Positions 1-8,870 of a DNA stretch of 46,904 nt are shown in pieces (position 1 is the first letter of the stretch; each line of letters begins with the position of its first letter). The stretch spans positions 1 to 46,904 of the forward strand of contig JAUNKR010000012.1 in NCBI GenBank assembly GCA_030532705.1, given 5' to 3'. This stretch comes from Peptostreptococcaceae bacterium (GTDB lineage Bacteria; Bacillota; Clostridia; Peptostreptococcales; Filifactoraceae). Made by a program: the position numbers and the translations under genes. The notes below the pieces were generated by a model that was not told the origin of the DNA, did not search any database, and saw only the letters and a list, made by a program, of their open reading frames with translations.

Positions 1-59
1 GTTGTAAAATGAATCTTTATCTCTACTTTTTATTCCTTGTGAGCAGACACTAATTTAAG

Positions 60-256
60 AAAAAGGATAATGGAGATCTCAGATATTATATTCGATCAGC
101 TTTTGCTATAAACAGTGAGGAAAAGAAAGAACAGGAAGAAACGCTCTAAAACAAATTGATGATTCCTTTAAGAAAATCATTATTGTTAGAGATAATATAG
201 TGCCAAGATATGATGAGTATGGAATTTACTACATTGGGATCAGAGATTTTTTCTGA
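60..256 (+). pseudogene. C-terminal remnant of a DUF4143-type AAA ATPase
   Basis: Translation of two frames gives the end of a DUF4143/AAA ATP-binding protein. From about 69 to 147 one frame reads RYYIRSAFAI followed by an acidic EEKKEQEE stretch. After a shift near 147 a second frame reads KQIDDSFKKIIIVRDNI and runs to a TGA at 254-256. The family typically ends with 'YYIQSA' and 'DDSFKKIIIV' motifs followed by a short D-E-x-GI tail, all visible here. A stop lies upstream at 51-53 and the reading frame is broken, so this is a decayed gene whose 5' part is missing or beyond the window. Such ATPases are often part of variable gene content. The family call rests on remembered motifs. Confidence 0.65.
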
Positions 257-368
257 GGGATGATTTTCCGGAAGCCTAGTTGAATAAACCTTAAATATTC
301 AAAGTAACGATTTGTGACCTTGAAAAGTAGCAACAGGGAGAGCGACAAAATGCTTTTTGATAACTTTG

Positions 369-397
369 TTGAATAAAATGGCTGAGGGTGGTATAAT
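369..397 (+). promoter_or_regulatory. Promoter of the DUF1292 gene
   Basis: A TTGAAT -35 box (369-374) and a perfect TATAAT -10 box (392-397) are separated by 17 bases, about 45 bases before the start codon. The 110 bases between the pseudogene and this promoter show nothing else. Confidence 0.75.
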
Positions 398-442
398 GAA
401 TCAAGACATGAAAGTTAAAATGATTTGCAAGGAGGACAAATG

Positions 443-742
443 ATGAGTGATCAAGATTTCAAAAAAGATTTTGAAGATGAAGAGCCGATCATCCTTAATA
501 TAACATTGGAAGATGGTGAGGAGTTGCCGAGCGAAGTGATCGGGATCTTCGAGGTGGAGGGTGAAGAATACATTGCCTTGCTGCCGGAAGATGATGATCG
601 TGTATTGATCTACAAATACAAAGAGCTCAGCGATGAAGATATCGACCTTCAAAATATTGAGGACGATGAGGAATTTGAGCGTGTAACGAACGCATTCTGG
701 GAGATCTTCGGTGACGATGATTTTATGCCGGAAGAAGAATAA
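443..742 (+). CDS. DUF1292 domain protein
   Basis: This is a small, very acidic protein of about 99 residues. It carries the DUF1292 pattern: a start like 'DEEPIILNITLEDGEE', then 'VIGIFEVEGEEYIALLP' and a 'VLIYKYKE' strand. DUF1292 proteins are common in Bacillota and have no proven function. An AAGGAGG site at 429-435 lies 7 bases before the ATG at 443; another ATG at 440 is in frame but closer to the site. An in-frame TTG at 425 lies upstream of the ribosome binding site and is not the start. The gene has its own promoter and is followed by a terminator, so it is probably transcribed alone. Confidence 0.85.
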   Translation: MSDQDFKKDFEDEEPIILNITLEDGEELPSEVIGIFEVEGEEYIALLPEDDDRVLIYKYKELSDEDIDLQNIEDDEEFERVTNAFWEIFGDDDFMPEEE

Positions 743-759
743 TTTTGGTGTTTACGGAG

Positions 760-796
760 ATGCCGAAGCAAGATGCCTTGCTTGGGCATTTTTTGT
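760..796 (+). terminator. Rho-independent terminator after the DUF1292 gene
   Basis: The left arm (760-772) pairs with the right arm (777-789) through AAGCAAG/CTTGCTT and ATGCC/GGCAT with one mismatch. The loop is ATGC, and a T run follows (789-794). Confidence 0.8.
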
Positions 797-865
797 ATTA
801 TGGGAAAGATTTTCTGACAAAGATCGTGTGAGAAGATGCGATCGGCGGATGAAAGGACAGAAAGT

Positions 866-894
866 TTGTTAAATGCTCCATTTTATGATAAAAT
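866..894 (+). promoter_or_regulatory. Possible promoter of the GNAT gene
   Basis: TTGTTA (866-871) and TAAAAT (889-894) are spaced 17 bases, about 30 bases before the start codon. The same TAAAAT -10 form precedes the uracil permease and ligA genes in this window. Confidence 0.55.
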
Positions 895-923
895 AAGGAT
901 ATAAAATTACAAGGAGTAGATCC

Positions 924-1361
924 ATGATCAGAAGAGTTGTTAAAGAAGACCGGATAACATTTTGTGAGTTGGTCGATGAATTTTATCATACGGATGCGGT
1001 GCTTTATCCGATCCCGAGCGAATATATCGAAACGACATTTGAGGAGATCACGACTTCGGAGGTTTATGCGGAGGGTTATCTTTTTGAATTTGAGTCGGAA
1101 GTGGCGGGTTATGCCCTGATCTCCAAGAGTTTTTCGCAAGAAGCGGGCGGGAGAGTGATCTGGCTTGAGGAAGTATATATCCGGCCGAAATTTCAAGGCA
1201 AAGGGATCGGCAAGGAGTTTTTTGATTATATCGAGAAGAAACATCAGCTCAAACGTCTTCGTTTGGAAGTCGAGTATAACAATGAGCGAGCGATCAAGAT
1301 GTATGAGGGTTTAGGCTATGCGGCGCTCGATTACAAACAGATGGTGAAGGAATTTGATTAG
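924..1361 (+). CDS. GNAT-family N-acetyltransferase
   Basis: The 145-residue protein has the GNAT fold signature. The strand WLEEVYIRPKFQGKGIG holds the Q/RxxGxG/A acetyl-CoA loop (QGKGIG). It is followed by a helix, a 'LRLEVEYNNERAIKMYEGLGY' strand-helix and a C-terminal hydrophobic strand. It probably transfers an acetyl group from acetyl-CoA to an amine, but the substrate cannot be told. The start has AAGGAG at 911-916, 7 bases upstream. recG begins 9 bases after its stop, so the two are likely co-transcribed. Its length is normal for a single-domain GNAT. Confidence 0.85.
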   Translation: MIRRVVKEDRITFCELVDEFYHTDAVLYPIPSEYIETTFEEITTSEVYAEGYLFEFESEVAGYALISKSFSQEAGGRVIWLEEVYIRPKFQGKGIGKEFFDYIEKKHQLKRLRLEVEYNNERAIKMYEGLGYAALDYKQMVKEFD

Positions 1362-1370
1362 AGGTTGCCA

Positions 1371-3419
1371 ATGAAACCAACGGATTCGGTACAATATATC
1401 AAAGGGATCGGGGAGAAGAAAGCGAAGCGTTTTGCAAAACTGCATATACATACGGTGGAAGATCTGCTGTTTCATCTGCCGGCGCGCTATGAGGATCGAA
1501 GCGTGATCAAGACTTTTGATCAGATCGCCAATGATGAGAGGGTCTGTTCTTATGGAACGATCGTAAACTTTGAAAAGAGTATGCCGAAGCGAAATATGCT
1601 TATTATCAAGATCGTCGTCAAACAGGGGAGCCATGCTGCCTACCTGACGACTTTTAACAATGAATATATTACGGACAAATTTTCGGTGGGAGATCGGATC
1701 GCTTTTTACGGCAAGGCGAAGCGAGTGCTCAACCGTTTGGATTTTCAATCGCCGGAGATCGAAAAACAGGGCGAGGGAAAATTGACAGGCGTGATCTTTC
1801 CCATCTATCCGTTGACGGCAGGATTGACGAATACGGATGTGCAGAAGGCGGTCACTCAAGCGCTGGAGCAGGTGCGACTGGGCCTTTATGAAAATATACC
1901 GCTTGAGATCCGGGAAAAACGCCAGCTCGCGCCGATGGAGTTTGCGCTGCGCAATGTGCATTTTCCAAAAGGGCTGGAAGAGCTGAAGATCGCGCGTTAT
2001 CGATTTGTATATGAGGATTTTTTCTTGCTCCAGACCTATATCCTGATGATGAAAAAGCTGGGTGAAAAACAAAAGGCATTTGAGCTCATGCGATATGAAG
2101 AGGCCGATAATTTTGTCCAAAACCTAAGCTTTGAGCTTACCTCGGCACAGAAGAAGGTGCTGGAAGATATCGATCGCGATCTGGGGCGAAGCTATCCGAT
2201 GCAGCGACTGGTTCAAGGTGATGTGGGGAGCGGGAAGACCATCATTGCATTTTATGCAAGCTATTGTGCCTTTCTCAACGGCTATCAAAGCACGATCATG
2301 GTGCCGACCGAGATCTTAGCAAAGCAACATTACCATTCGGCGATGGAGCTTTTTGCACATACTCCGCTTCGGATACGACTTCTGATCGGCAGTATGACGA
2401 AGAAAGAAAAAGAGAAAGTCTATCAGGAGATCGCAGCACATGAATGTGATCTTGTGATCGGAACGCATGCACTTATTCAGGAAAAGGTCGTTTTTCCGAA
2501 GCTGGCTTTGGCGGTCACGGATGAACAGCATCGCTTTGGCGTTCGTCAGCGAAGCGCATTGTATGCAGGCTATGAGATCACACCGCATATTCTGGTTTTG
2601 ACTGCGACACCGATCCCGAGGACCCTGTCTTTGATCCTGCAAGGGGATCTGGATGTGTCAGTCATCAATGAACTGCCGAAGGGACGGATCCCGATCAAGA
2701 CGCTCGTCATCGAGCAGAAGATCCGTCACAAAGCCTACGAACGTTGTATCGACGAGCTCCAAAAAGGCAGGCAGGCATATATCGTATGTCCTCTTGTCGA
2801 AGAAAGCGAGGAGCTTGATCTAAGATCTGCGCAAGAGCTGTGGGTCGATCTCAAAAACGGATACCTCAAGGATTTTCGGGTCGGATTGATCCATGGGAAA
2901 CTCAAAGCATCCGAGAAAAATGAGATCATGGAGGCTTTTGAACAAAAAAGACTCGATGCATTGGTCTCGACGACCGTGATTGAGGTGGGGATCAATGTGC
3001 CGAATGCCACCGTCATGATCGTGGAAGAAGCACAGCGCTTCGGCTTATCGCAGCTTCACCAGCTTCGAGGACGAGTAGGACGCGGAACGGATGAATCCTA
3101 CTGTGTATTGGTGTATAAAGGTGGCTCGGACATCCTCCAACAACGCATGCAGATCATGAGCGAGACAGCAGACGGCTTTGTGATCGCAGAAAAAGACTTA
3201 CAATTACGAGGTCCGGGAGAAATGTTCGGACTCCGGCAGCATGGATTGCCGGAGTTTAAGGTCGCAGATCTTGCAAAGCATATCCATATCATGGAACTGG
3301 CTCAAAAAGATGCTTTTGAGCTGCTGGAAAGCAAGCGGCTGCACCAAGAGTATCAGAGCCTGCTCGATAAGATCAACAAAAAATTTGAAAGAGAAATTCA
3401 GGAGATCGCATTAAACTAA
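1371..3419 (+). CDS. recG: ATP-dependent DNA helicase RecG
   Basis: RecG remodels stalled replication forks and branch-migrates Holliday junctions in the cytoplasm. The 682-residue length matches the family (about 680-690). The N-terminal wedge/OB region includes a helix-hairpin-helix-like 'YIKGIGEKKAKRF'. The helicase core shows Walker A GDVGSGKT, the box DEQHRFGVRQR (motif II), TATPIPRTL (motif III) and the late motif GRVGRG. Two starts are possible: TTG 1365 and ATG 1371. I chose ATG because an AGAGG site ends 6 bases before it. The stop overlaps the rsmD start (TAATG). The recG-rsmD-coaD order is common in Bacillota. Confidence 0.96.
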   Translation: MKPTDSVQYIKGIGEKKAKRFAKLHIHTVEDLLFHLPARYEDRSVIKTFDQIANDERVCSYGTIVNFEKSMPKRNMLIIKIVVKQGSHAAYLTTFNNEYITDKFSVGDRIAFYGKAKRVLNRLDFQSPEIEKQGEGKLTGVIFPIYPLTAGLTNTDVQKAVTQALEQVRLGLYENIPLEIREKRQLAPMEFALRNVHFPKGLEELKIARYRFVYEDFFLLQTYILMMKKLGEKQKAFELMRYEEADNFVQNLSFELTSAQKKVLEDIDRDLGRSYPMQRLVQGDVGSGKTIIAFYASYCAFLNGYQSTIMVPTEILAKQHYHSAMELFAHTPLRIRLLIGSMTKKEKEKVYQEIAAHECDLVIGTHALIQEKVVFPKLALAVTDEQHRFGVRQRSALYAGYEITPHILVLTATPIPRTLSLILQGDLDVSVINELPKGRIPIKTLVIEQKIRHKAYERCIDELQKGRQAYIVCPLVEESEELDLRSAQELWVDLKNGYLKDFRVGLIHGKLKASEKNEIMEAFEQKRLDALVSTTVIEVGINVPNATVMIVEEAQRFGLSQLHQLRGRVGRGTDESYCVLVYKGGSDILQQRMQIMSETADGFVIAEKDLQLRGPGEMFGLRQHGLPEFKVADLAKHIHIMELAQKDAFELLESKRLHQEYQSLLDKINKKFEREIQEIALN

Positions 3420-3994
3420 TGAGAGTCATATCGGGAACTGCAAGGGGAAAAAAATTAAAAAGTCCATCGGATGCATCGGTGCGACCGACTTTAGACCGTG
3501 TCAAAGAAAATCTGTTCAATATCATCGGTTTTGATATTCGGGATTCGGTGGTGCTGGATCTGTTTGCCGGCAGCGGCGGTTTGGGGATCGAGGCCTTGTC
3601 ACGAGGTGCAAAGCGTTGCTATTTCGTCGATAATGACAAGCGCTCGATCGAGTTGGTCCGACACAATCTGAAAGAGACGAGACTGGAAGAAAATGCCATG
3701 GTGCTGATGAGCGATGCGGAGCATGCGATCGAAAGGCTCGCTATGCAAGGTGAAAAATTCGACTATATCTTCATCGATCCGCCATATTGTCAGGGAATTG
3801 TGCAAAAAATATTGAAACAACTCGAAAAATGCAATATAATGCAAGAAGAAGGTTTTGTGATCATCGAGACGGATCGCGCAGAGAAGCTTCCGGATCAGAT
3901 CGCAGATCTTTACAAAACAAAAGAACGAGAATATTCAAGTACGAGGATCTCAATATTTGAAGCGAGAAATGGAGTGCAAGATGAGCAGAAATAA
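3419..3994 (+). CDS. rsmD: 16S rRNA (guanine966-N2)-methyltransferase RsmD
   Basis: The 191-residue protein begins [13 protein letters not shown], the typical RsmD start. It has the SAM-binding motif [17 protein letters not shown] (about residues 44-60) and the catalytic DPPY motif at 120-123. It methylates N2 of G966 in 16S rRNA of the small subunit. Its start overlaps the recG stop and its last 14 bases overlap coaD, which points to translational coupling in one transcript. Confidence 0.94.
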   Translation: MRVISGTARGKKLKSPSDASVRPTLDRVKENLFNIIGFDIRDSVVLDLFAGSGGLGIEALSRGAKRCYFVDNDKRSIELVRHNLKETRLEENAMVLMSDAEHAIERLAMQGEKFDYIFIDPPYCQGIVQKILKQLEKCNIMQEEGFVIIETDRAEKLPDQIADLYKTKEREYSSTRISIFEARNGVQDEQK

Positions 3995-4466
3995 AGCGGT
4001 ATATCCGGGGAGCTTTGACCCTCTGACCAACGGACATATGGACATTATACGACGTGCGGCAAAGCTTTATGAAGAGGTGACCGTAGCGGTTTTGGTAAAC
4101 ACGACCAAAAGCGGCTTATTCACTTTTGAAGAAAGGGTAGAGCTGATCGAAAACGAGATCAAAGATCTGCCCAATGTCAAGGTGGACAGCTTTGTCGGCC
4201 TGCTTGTCGATTATTGCAAAAACAACGATATCGATGTGATCATCCGCGGTCTTCGAGCGATCTCGGACTATGAGTATGAGATGCAGATCGCGCAGATGAA
4301 TCGAACGCTCAATCCGGAGGTTGAGACCGTATTTATGATGACGAACACAAAATACTCTTTCCTCAGCTCCTCGATCGTCAAAGAGGTGGCAAGGTTTGGA
4401 GGAAACATAAAAGAGATCGTACCGGCTTTGGTACAGGAAAAATTAAAATCCAAATACAGGGGGTAA
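3981..4466 (+). CDS. coaD: Phosphopantetheine adenylyltransferase
   Basis: CoaD transfers AMP from ATP to 4'-phosphopantetheine to make dephospho-CoA, the fourth step of coenzyme A synthesis. The protein is 161 residues, matching the family. It starts with the typical [14 protein letters not shown], where TNGH (16-19) is the T/HxGH nucleotidyltransferase motif. It later shows [14 protein letters not shown] and the C-terminal SSSIVKE motif. An open frame extends upstream to TTG 3957. The ATG at 3981 has a GGAG site 6 bases upstream and gives the conserved N-terminus. Confidence 0.96.
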   Translation: MSRNKAVYPGSFDPLTNGHMDIIRRAAKLYEEVTVAVLVNTTKSGLFTFEERVELIENEIKDLPNVKVDSFVGLLVDYCKNNDIDVIIRGLRAISDYEYEMQIAQMNRTLNPEVETVFMMTNTKYSFLSSSIVKEVARFGGNIKEIVPALVQEKLKSKYRG

Positions 4467-4468
4467 CT

Positions 4469-4954
4469 ATGGAAGTATTCAACTTATTAAACGAAATGGA
4501 AGAAATGATCGAAAGCTCCAAGAGCCTTTTTGGAAACAAAGCATCGATCGACAAGACGAGAGCATTGGAGATCATTCGAGATGTTCGGATCTGTTTGCCG
4601 GATGACTTTAAGCAGGCGGAATGGATCAGCCAGGAACGTCAAAGGATCATCTACGATGCGGAAGATGCGGCAAAGGAGATTCGAGAAAAAGCTACCCTGG
4701 AAGCCGAGAAGATGATCGAGCGGGACAATATCACTCAAAGCGCCTATCGACGTGCGCGAGAGATCATTGAGCGTGCCGAGCAAGATGCAGTCGAACTTCG
4801 TAACGGAGCGATCTACTATTCACAGGATATCATGAGAAAGATCGCAAAAGATATGACATCGATCGCCGATCGAGTGATGCTCAACTATGAAGAGCTTGAC
4901 AAGATCATCATTCGACCGGAAAATGAGCTGCAAGAAGAAGGCGACGAAGAATAA
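4469..4954 (+). CDS. Coiled-coil protein of unknown function between coaD and tmcAL
   Basis: The 161-residue charged protein is mostly predicted helix. Residues about 55-130 are rich in E, K, R and A, with heptad-like spacing, and resemble the stalk of ATP synthase subunit b or a DivIVA-like coil. I see no membrane segment at the N-terminus, so it is not a true F0 b subunit. It starts 2 bases after the coaD stop and is followed by a strong terminator, so it ends the recG transcript. A gene of this kind next to coaD is familiar from clostridia, but I know of no proven function. Confidence 0.7.
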   Translation: MEVFNLLNEMEEMIESSKSLFGNKASIDKTRALEIIRDVRICLPDDFKQAEWISQERQRIIYDAEDAAKEIREKATLEAEKMIERDNITQSAYRRAREIIERAEQDAVELRNGAIYYSQDIMRKIAKDMTSIADRVMLNYEELDKIIIRPENELQEEGDEE

Positions 4955-4976
4955 GGGGGCAATGCCCCCTTTTTTG
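4953..4976 (+). terminator. Strong rho-independent terminator
   Basis: A perfect 7-bp GC-rich stem AGGGGGC/GCCCCCT with loop AAT is followed by a T run. It closes the recG-rsmD-coaD-coil operon. Confidence 0.92.
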
Positions 4977-5037
4977 CTATAGAAAGAAGATCCAACGGGT
5001 GAAACAAGGAATGGAGTTTTGGAGTAAGGAGGCAAAT

Positions 5038-6294
5038 ATGAAAACGGCAGGAATTATTGCGGAATATAATCCTTTTCATTTGGGACACAAATATCTGATC
5101 GATGAACTCAAGGTCGTGACGGATGCTGAGCGCGTCGTTGTCGTGATGAGCGGAAACTCCGTTCAGCGTGGAGATTTTGCGATCGTTGACAAATTTGCCC
5201 GTGCCAGAGAAGCTATCCGCGGAGGTGCCGATCTGGTGCTGGAACTTCCGTTTTGCTATTCGTCACAGAGCGCAGAATACTTTGCTCGTGGCGGAACGAC
5301 GATCCTTCACCATCTGGGTTTTGTGGATTATCTGTGCTTCGGCTCCGAAAACAACAACATCGACAGCCAGTGGCGTATCGCCAATCTGCTCTATGAAGAA
5401 TCCGAGGAATTACAAAACGAGATCAAGGAGCAGATGAAAACAGGCATCAGCTTTCCGCTTGCCAGACAGACTGCGCTGGAGAAGATCTACCCGAAAGAAG
5501 CGGATTTTTCCATCATGAACAGCCCGAATGATATTTTGGCGATCGAATATATCAAATCCCTTTATCGTTTGGAAAGCAATATCGAGCCGATCTCGATCCA
5601 GCGTATCGGCGGGGCCTACTATGATCCGCGCCTTGAGATCGAAGTGCCGAGCGCAACGGCGATACGAGAACGTCTGATGAATCGTTCCGAAAAAAGCGAG
5701 GAGGTCGAGCAGATCAAAAAGGCGACCACCCGTACCATGGCGGAATATCTGCTGTTTCAGCGAGACCATCATTCTCTTGCAAGCATTGAGAACTACCATA
5801 GCGACCTGATGAGCATCATTCTGCGGGAAAAAGAAAAGCTGGACGAGATCTTTGAAGTCAGCGAAGGCATCGACAATCTTTTGAAGACCAAAGTCTTTGA
5901 AGCAAAGAATGTTCACGAGCTTGCCATGGAGATCAAATCCAAAAGATATACCTACACCCGAGCACGACGTATGCTGATGAATATCCTGGTGGGATTGACC
6001 AAGGAGGATATGCAAAAGGTCAAGCTTTCCAATGACATCCCATACACCAAGATCTTAGCATTCAACGACACGGGGCGAAAGATGATCAAAGAGGCATCCC
6101 ATCAGATCGATCTGATCAACAAGCCGGCAGACTTCAAACCGAAGAATGAGCTTCACGAGATCTTACAAAAATATGATGAGATTGTCGGTGAATTCTTCTA
6201 CATGAAATATGACTACAAACCTTATGGTAAAAAAGTTTACAATGATAAAATGACATCTCCGATCTATGTGGAAGAAGACCGATCCGATCGATAA
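5038..6294 (+). CDS. tmcAL: tRNA(Met) cytidine acetate ligase (TmcAL)
   Basis: TmcAL (formerly YlbM, DUF795) uses ATP and acetate to make N4-acetylcytidine at the wobble base of elongator tRNA-Met. The 418-residue protein begins TAGIIAEYNPFHLGHKYLID. HLGH is the nucleotidyltransferase HxGH motif, and the early VVVMSGNSVQRGDFAIVDKFARA block is diagnostic. The length matches B. subtilis TmcAL (about 415). The ATG at 5038 has AAGGAGG at 5026-5032. An upstream in-frame start at 4999 would place that site inside the gene and is rejected. It is probably a single-gene unit after the terminator at 4953-4976. Confidence 0.94.
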   Translation: MKTAGIIAEYNPFHLGHKYLIDELKVVTDAERVVVVMSGNSVQRGDFAIVDKFARAREAIRGGADLVLELPFCYSSQSAEYFARGGTTILHHLGFVDYLCFGSENNNIDSQWRIANLLYEESEELQNEIKEQMKTGISFPLARQTALEKIYPKEADFSIMNSPNDILAIEYIKSLYRLESNIEPISIQRIGGAYYDPRLEIEVPSATAIRERLMNRSEKSEEVEQIKKATTRTMAEYLLFQRDHHSLASIENYHSDLMSIILREKEKLDEIFEVSEGIDNLLKTKVFEAKNVHELAMEIKSKRYTYTRARRMLMNILVGLTKEDMQKVKLSNDIPYTKILAFNDTGRKMIKEASHQIDLINKPADFKPKNELHEILQKYDEIVGEFFYMKYDYKPYGKKVYNDKMTSPIYVEEDRSDR

Positions 6295-6339
6295 AACAGA
6301 GGGATCCGTTTCGATACAAATTCGCTTCGATCGATCAAA

Positions 6340-6420
6340 AGTGCAAGGCAGAGGGCGAGCTTTCCGGATCGATGAGGAGGTTTTTGTCGATCGGAGCTGT
6401 CGTAGAGACCTTCTTGCACT
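6340..6420. other. Wide inverted repeat in the tmcAL-tcdA gap
   Basis: The 277-base gap between tmcAL and tcdA has no gene. AGTGCAAGG at 6340-6348 is mirrored by CTTGCACT at 6413-6420, which could form the base of a larger RNA structure. There is no T run. No convincing promoter spacing was found before tcdA; TTGTCA at 6440-6445 is the best -35 candidate but lacks a good partner. Confidence 0.35.
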
Positions 6421-6571
6421 AAAACCTATTGAAAAATAGTTGTCAACATTTTGTAATTTGAATAACCGTGGTTTGTTTCCGCCTTGCAGGGAACGGAACG
6501 ATCATGATCCATCTATAGTTTATTAGGTTTTAGTAGATTCAAAAGACAATAGAGAGAACGAGGAGAAAGAC

Positions 6572-7282
6572 ATGGAGCAATTTTTTAGGACAGAGCTGCT
6601 GCTCGGAGAACAGGCGATGCAAAAACTTTCGCAGTCGCATGTCGCGATCTTTGGCGTAGGCGGAGTCGGTAGTTTTGCAACAGAAGCGATCGCACGCTCC
6701 GGAGTCGGGGAGATCACGCTGGTGGATTTTGATACCATCGACATCAGCAATATCAATCGACAGCTTCCGGCGCTTTTATCGACGGTTGGAAAAAGCAAGG
6801 TCGAGATGATGGCAGCTCGGATCAGAGACATCGATCCCCATATCCAGATCCATATCAAAGACCAAAAATATATGCCCGAAAACAGCGATGAGTTTTTTGG
6901 CGAACGATCTTTTGATTTTGTGGTCGATGCGATCGACATCATCACCGCCAAACTTTTTTTGATACAGACCTGTAAGCAGAAGAATATTCCGATCATCAGT
7001 TCCATGGGGATGGGCAACAAGATCGATCCGACAAGGATCACGCTGACCAAACTGTCCAAGACCCATATGGATCCTCTGGCTAAAGTGATGCGCAAAGAAC
7101 TCAAAGATCGAGGGATCGTCGATCTGGATGTCGTCTTCTCCGACGAAAAACCGCGCAAACCGAAGCAAAGCATCGCATCCCAAGGCAAAAGAGAGCTGCC
7201 TGCAAGCTGTGCTTTTGTTCCACCGGTGGCAGGATTGATGATGGCATCCTTCGTGATCCGTGAGCTTACAGGCGAACTATAA
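6572..7282 (+). CDS. tcdA: tRNA threonylcarbamoyladenosine dehydratase
   Basis: TcdA (CsdL/YgdL) is an E1-like ATP-dependent enzyme that cyclises t6A37 of tRNA to ct6A. The 236-residue protein has the ThiF/E1 Rossmann motif VAIFGVGGVGSFATEA (GVGGVGS at 28-34). It continues with ITLVDFDTIDISNINRQ (residues about 48-64, with the NxNRQ arginine) and the later SSMGMGNKIDPTRI that marks this subfamily. A GAGGAG site precedes the ATG. It stands alone; the next gene runs the other way. Confidence 0.92.
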   Translation: MEQFFRTELLLGEQAMQKLSQSHVAIFGVGGVGSFATEAIARSGVGEITLVDFDTIDISNINRQLPALLSTVGKSKVEMMAARIRDIDPHIQIHIKDQKYMPENSDEFFGERSFDFVVDAIDIITAKLFLIQTCKQKNIPIISSMGMGNKIDPTRITLTKLSKTHMDPLAKVMRKELKDRGIVDLDVVFSDEKPRKPKQSIASQGKRELPASCAFVPPVAGLMMASFVIRELTGEL

Positions 7283-7433
7283 ATAGAGAATAAAGAATGA
7301 TAAAATAAAGACCGTTATCTTATCGATGGGCATACTTTGTGGTATGACTCGATCCTATATGATCTGGTAAAAACCAAGATCGCTCGATCATAAAGACCAT
7401 TCATCAGAATTATGGGAAAGAAAAAGTAAATGC

Positions 7434-7480
7434 TCAAAAAAGCCACTGGATCGTTTGGAAAGACGGTCCAATGGCTTTTG
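7434..7480 (-). terminator. Terminator of the DUF3006 gene
   Basis: AGCCACTGGATCGT (7441-7454) pairs with ACGGTCCAATGGCT (7463-7476) with two mismatches. Reading the minus strand, the stem is followed by a T run (A run at 7435-7441 on the plus strand). A weak T run on the other side could also stop plus-strand transcripts. Confidence 0.75.
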
Positions 7481-7482
7481 TG

Positions 7483-7815
7483 CTATTTGAATAGATCGCT
7501 TATCAGCGATTTCATCTGTGCACTGCGTTCGGAGGTCGAGATTTGATCGATCTCGATCTGACATGGCACTTTTCGTTTGAGAGGTTCAAGGAATTTTTTC
7601 AAAACCTCGGCTTTTGTGATGTCTTTGTAAACGCATCGGGAGTCATCGGCAAGGTCGATGCCGTTGACGGATAGGATATGGATCACATCGCCTTCGCCCA
7701 CTTTTGAGGTGAAGTTTTCGAGCGAAATATCCATGAAAAAAGCTTGTCCCAGCGGTGGATCAAATTCTGTTACCGCATAATTTCCTTCGATTCGATCGAT
7801 GATCCCTTTGACCAT
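7483..7815 (-). CDS. DUF3006 domain protein
   Basis: The 110-residue protein begins MVKGIIDRIEGNYAVTEFD, the DUF3006 pattern (a small beta-rich domain of about 70 residues). An unusual C-terminal extension of some 40 residues is rich in lysine. A GGAGGA site precedes the start. It lies 142 bases downstream of the secreted metallo-hydrolase on the same strand. DUF3006 genes often sit next to ComEC-like hydrolase genes, so a shared role is likely but unproven. Function unknown. Confidence 0.8.
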   Translation of the reverse strand: MVKGIIDRIEGNYAVTEFDPPLGQAFFMDISLENFTSKVGEGDVIHILSVNGIDLADDSRCVYKDITKAEVLKKFLEPLKRKVPCQIEIDQISTSERSAQMKSLISDLFK

Positions 7816-7890
7816 AAGATCCTCCTTTCATGACCCCGCTTCCATGATAGGCATGGGGCTGTATCAGTTGTAGATTTTGACCGGTAGAAC

Positions 7891-7940
7891 ATTTGATGGG
7901 CGATTTTTGGAACATTCGATCGATCGGATGTCCATCAAAT
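7891..7940. repeat. Inverted repeat between the hydrolase and DUF3006 genes
   Basis: ATTTGATGG at 7891-7899 and CCATCAAAT at 7932-7940 form a 9-bp perfect stem with a 32-base loop, in the 142-base gap. There is no clear T run on the minus strand, so it may be an RNA processing or attenuation site rather than a terminator. Confidence 0.45.
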
Positions 7941-7957
7941 CATCAATGAAGAAAAAT

Positions 7958-8824
7958 CTAGTTGTAGCTTCCCGGTTGTGAAGCATTGACCTGAATATTT
8001 TCGCCATCGGAGTAAAACACGATGCTACCCTGTTCATCGGTCCGGTAGAGCGGGATGCCGAGTGCCTTGAGTCTTGCGCAAACTTCATCATGCGGATGAC
8101 CGTAGCTGTTGCCGTACCCGCAGGATGCAACGGTTGCGACCGGAGAAACCGCACGGATAAATTCGGGTGCACTTGACCCGGCGCTTCCGTGGTGTGCAAG
8201 TTTGAGGATGTCAGCATCAAGCTGATCCGGGAAATCGGCGAGTAGGTTATATTCGTTGACCGCGTCGATATCTCCGGTAAACAGGAATGAATTGTTTTTG
8301 TAAGTGAGCTTGGTGACGATGGAATAGTTGTTGTTGTCTACGTAGACCCGATCGTCCGGATTGAGGATCAAAAGCTCGGCATCGCTGTCGAATGGGATCG
8401 TGTTGCCCGCATGAGCTTGGATGACCTCGATCTTTTTCTCTTTGAGCATGGAGATCATTTGTTCAAAGCTCATCGTATTATGTGTTTTATTCGGCATATA
8501 AAAAGAGCTGATCTCAAACTTACGGATTACTTCGGTCATTGCGCCGATATGATCTTCATCGGGATGCGTCGCGATCACGACATCGAGTAGATGGATCCCT
8601 TGGGTCTGAAGATAATCGATCAGTTTAGTGGATTCTTTACTACTTCCGGAATCGATCAGCATATTTTTTCCATTTTTTGTTCGAACGAGGATAGCATCGC
8701 CTTGTCCGATATCGATAAAATGAACTTCAAGTTCTTTTGGGGTCTGATTGCGCATCTTTGCACCGAAAAAACCGGCACCTGAGAGCAACAGGATGATGAT
8801 AAAAATAAATATCGTCTTTTTCAT
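7958..8824 (-). CDS. Secreted/anchored ComEC-like MBL-fold hydrolase
   Basis: The 288-residue protein matches the C-terminal metallo-beta-lactamase domain of ComEC. Residues 4-22 are a hydrophobic signal or membrane anchor. It continues with LEVHFIDIGQGDAILV (about 32-47), MLIDSG, the metal motif THPDEDHIG (H87, D89, D91, H92), FTGDI and KLAHHGSAGSS. In DNA uptake this domain is thought to degrade the non-transported strand. Other standalone members are phosphodiesterase-like or uncharacterised. The ATG at 8824 has GGAGGT at 8828-8833 (minus strand); the longer open frame to 8950 lacks such a site. A membrane-channel ComEC without this domain lies 2.7 kb away at 11509-12834. Confidence 0.87.
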   Translation of the reverse strand: MKKTIFIFIIILLLSGAGFFGAKMRNQTPKELEVHFIDIGQGDAILVRTKNGKNMLIDSGSSKESTKLIDYLQTQGIHLLDVVIATHPDEDHIGAMTEVIRKFEISSFYMPNKTHNTMSFEQMISMLKEKKIEVIQAHAGNTIPFDSDAELLILNPDDRVYVDNNNYSIVTKLTYKNNSFLFTGDIDAVNEYNLLADFPDQLDADILKLAHHGSAGSSAPEFIRAVSPVATVASCGYGNSYGHPHDEVCARLKALGIPLYRTDEQGSIVFYSDGENIQVNASQPGSYN

Positions 8825-8841
8825 AATACCTCCATAACATA

Positions 8842-8870
8842 AGTATAAGGCATTTGTGCGTGAGTTGCAA
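8842..8870 (-). promoter_or_regulatory. Promoter of the hydrolase-DUF3006 unit
   Basis: On the minus strand, TTGCAA (8870-8865) and TATACT (8847-8842) are 17 bases apart, about 18 bases before the start codon, implying a very short leader. Confidence 0.65.
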
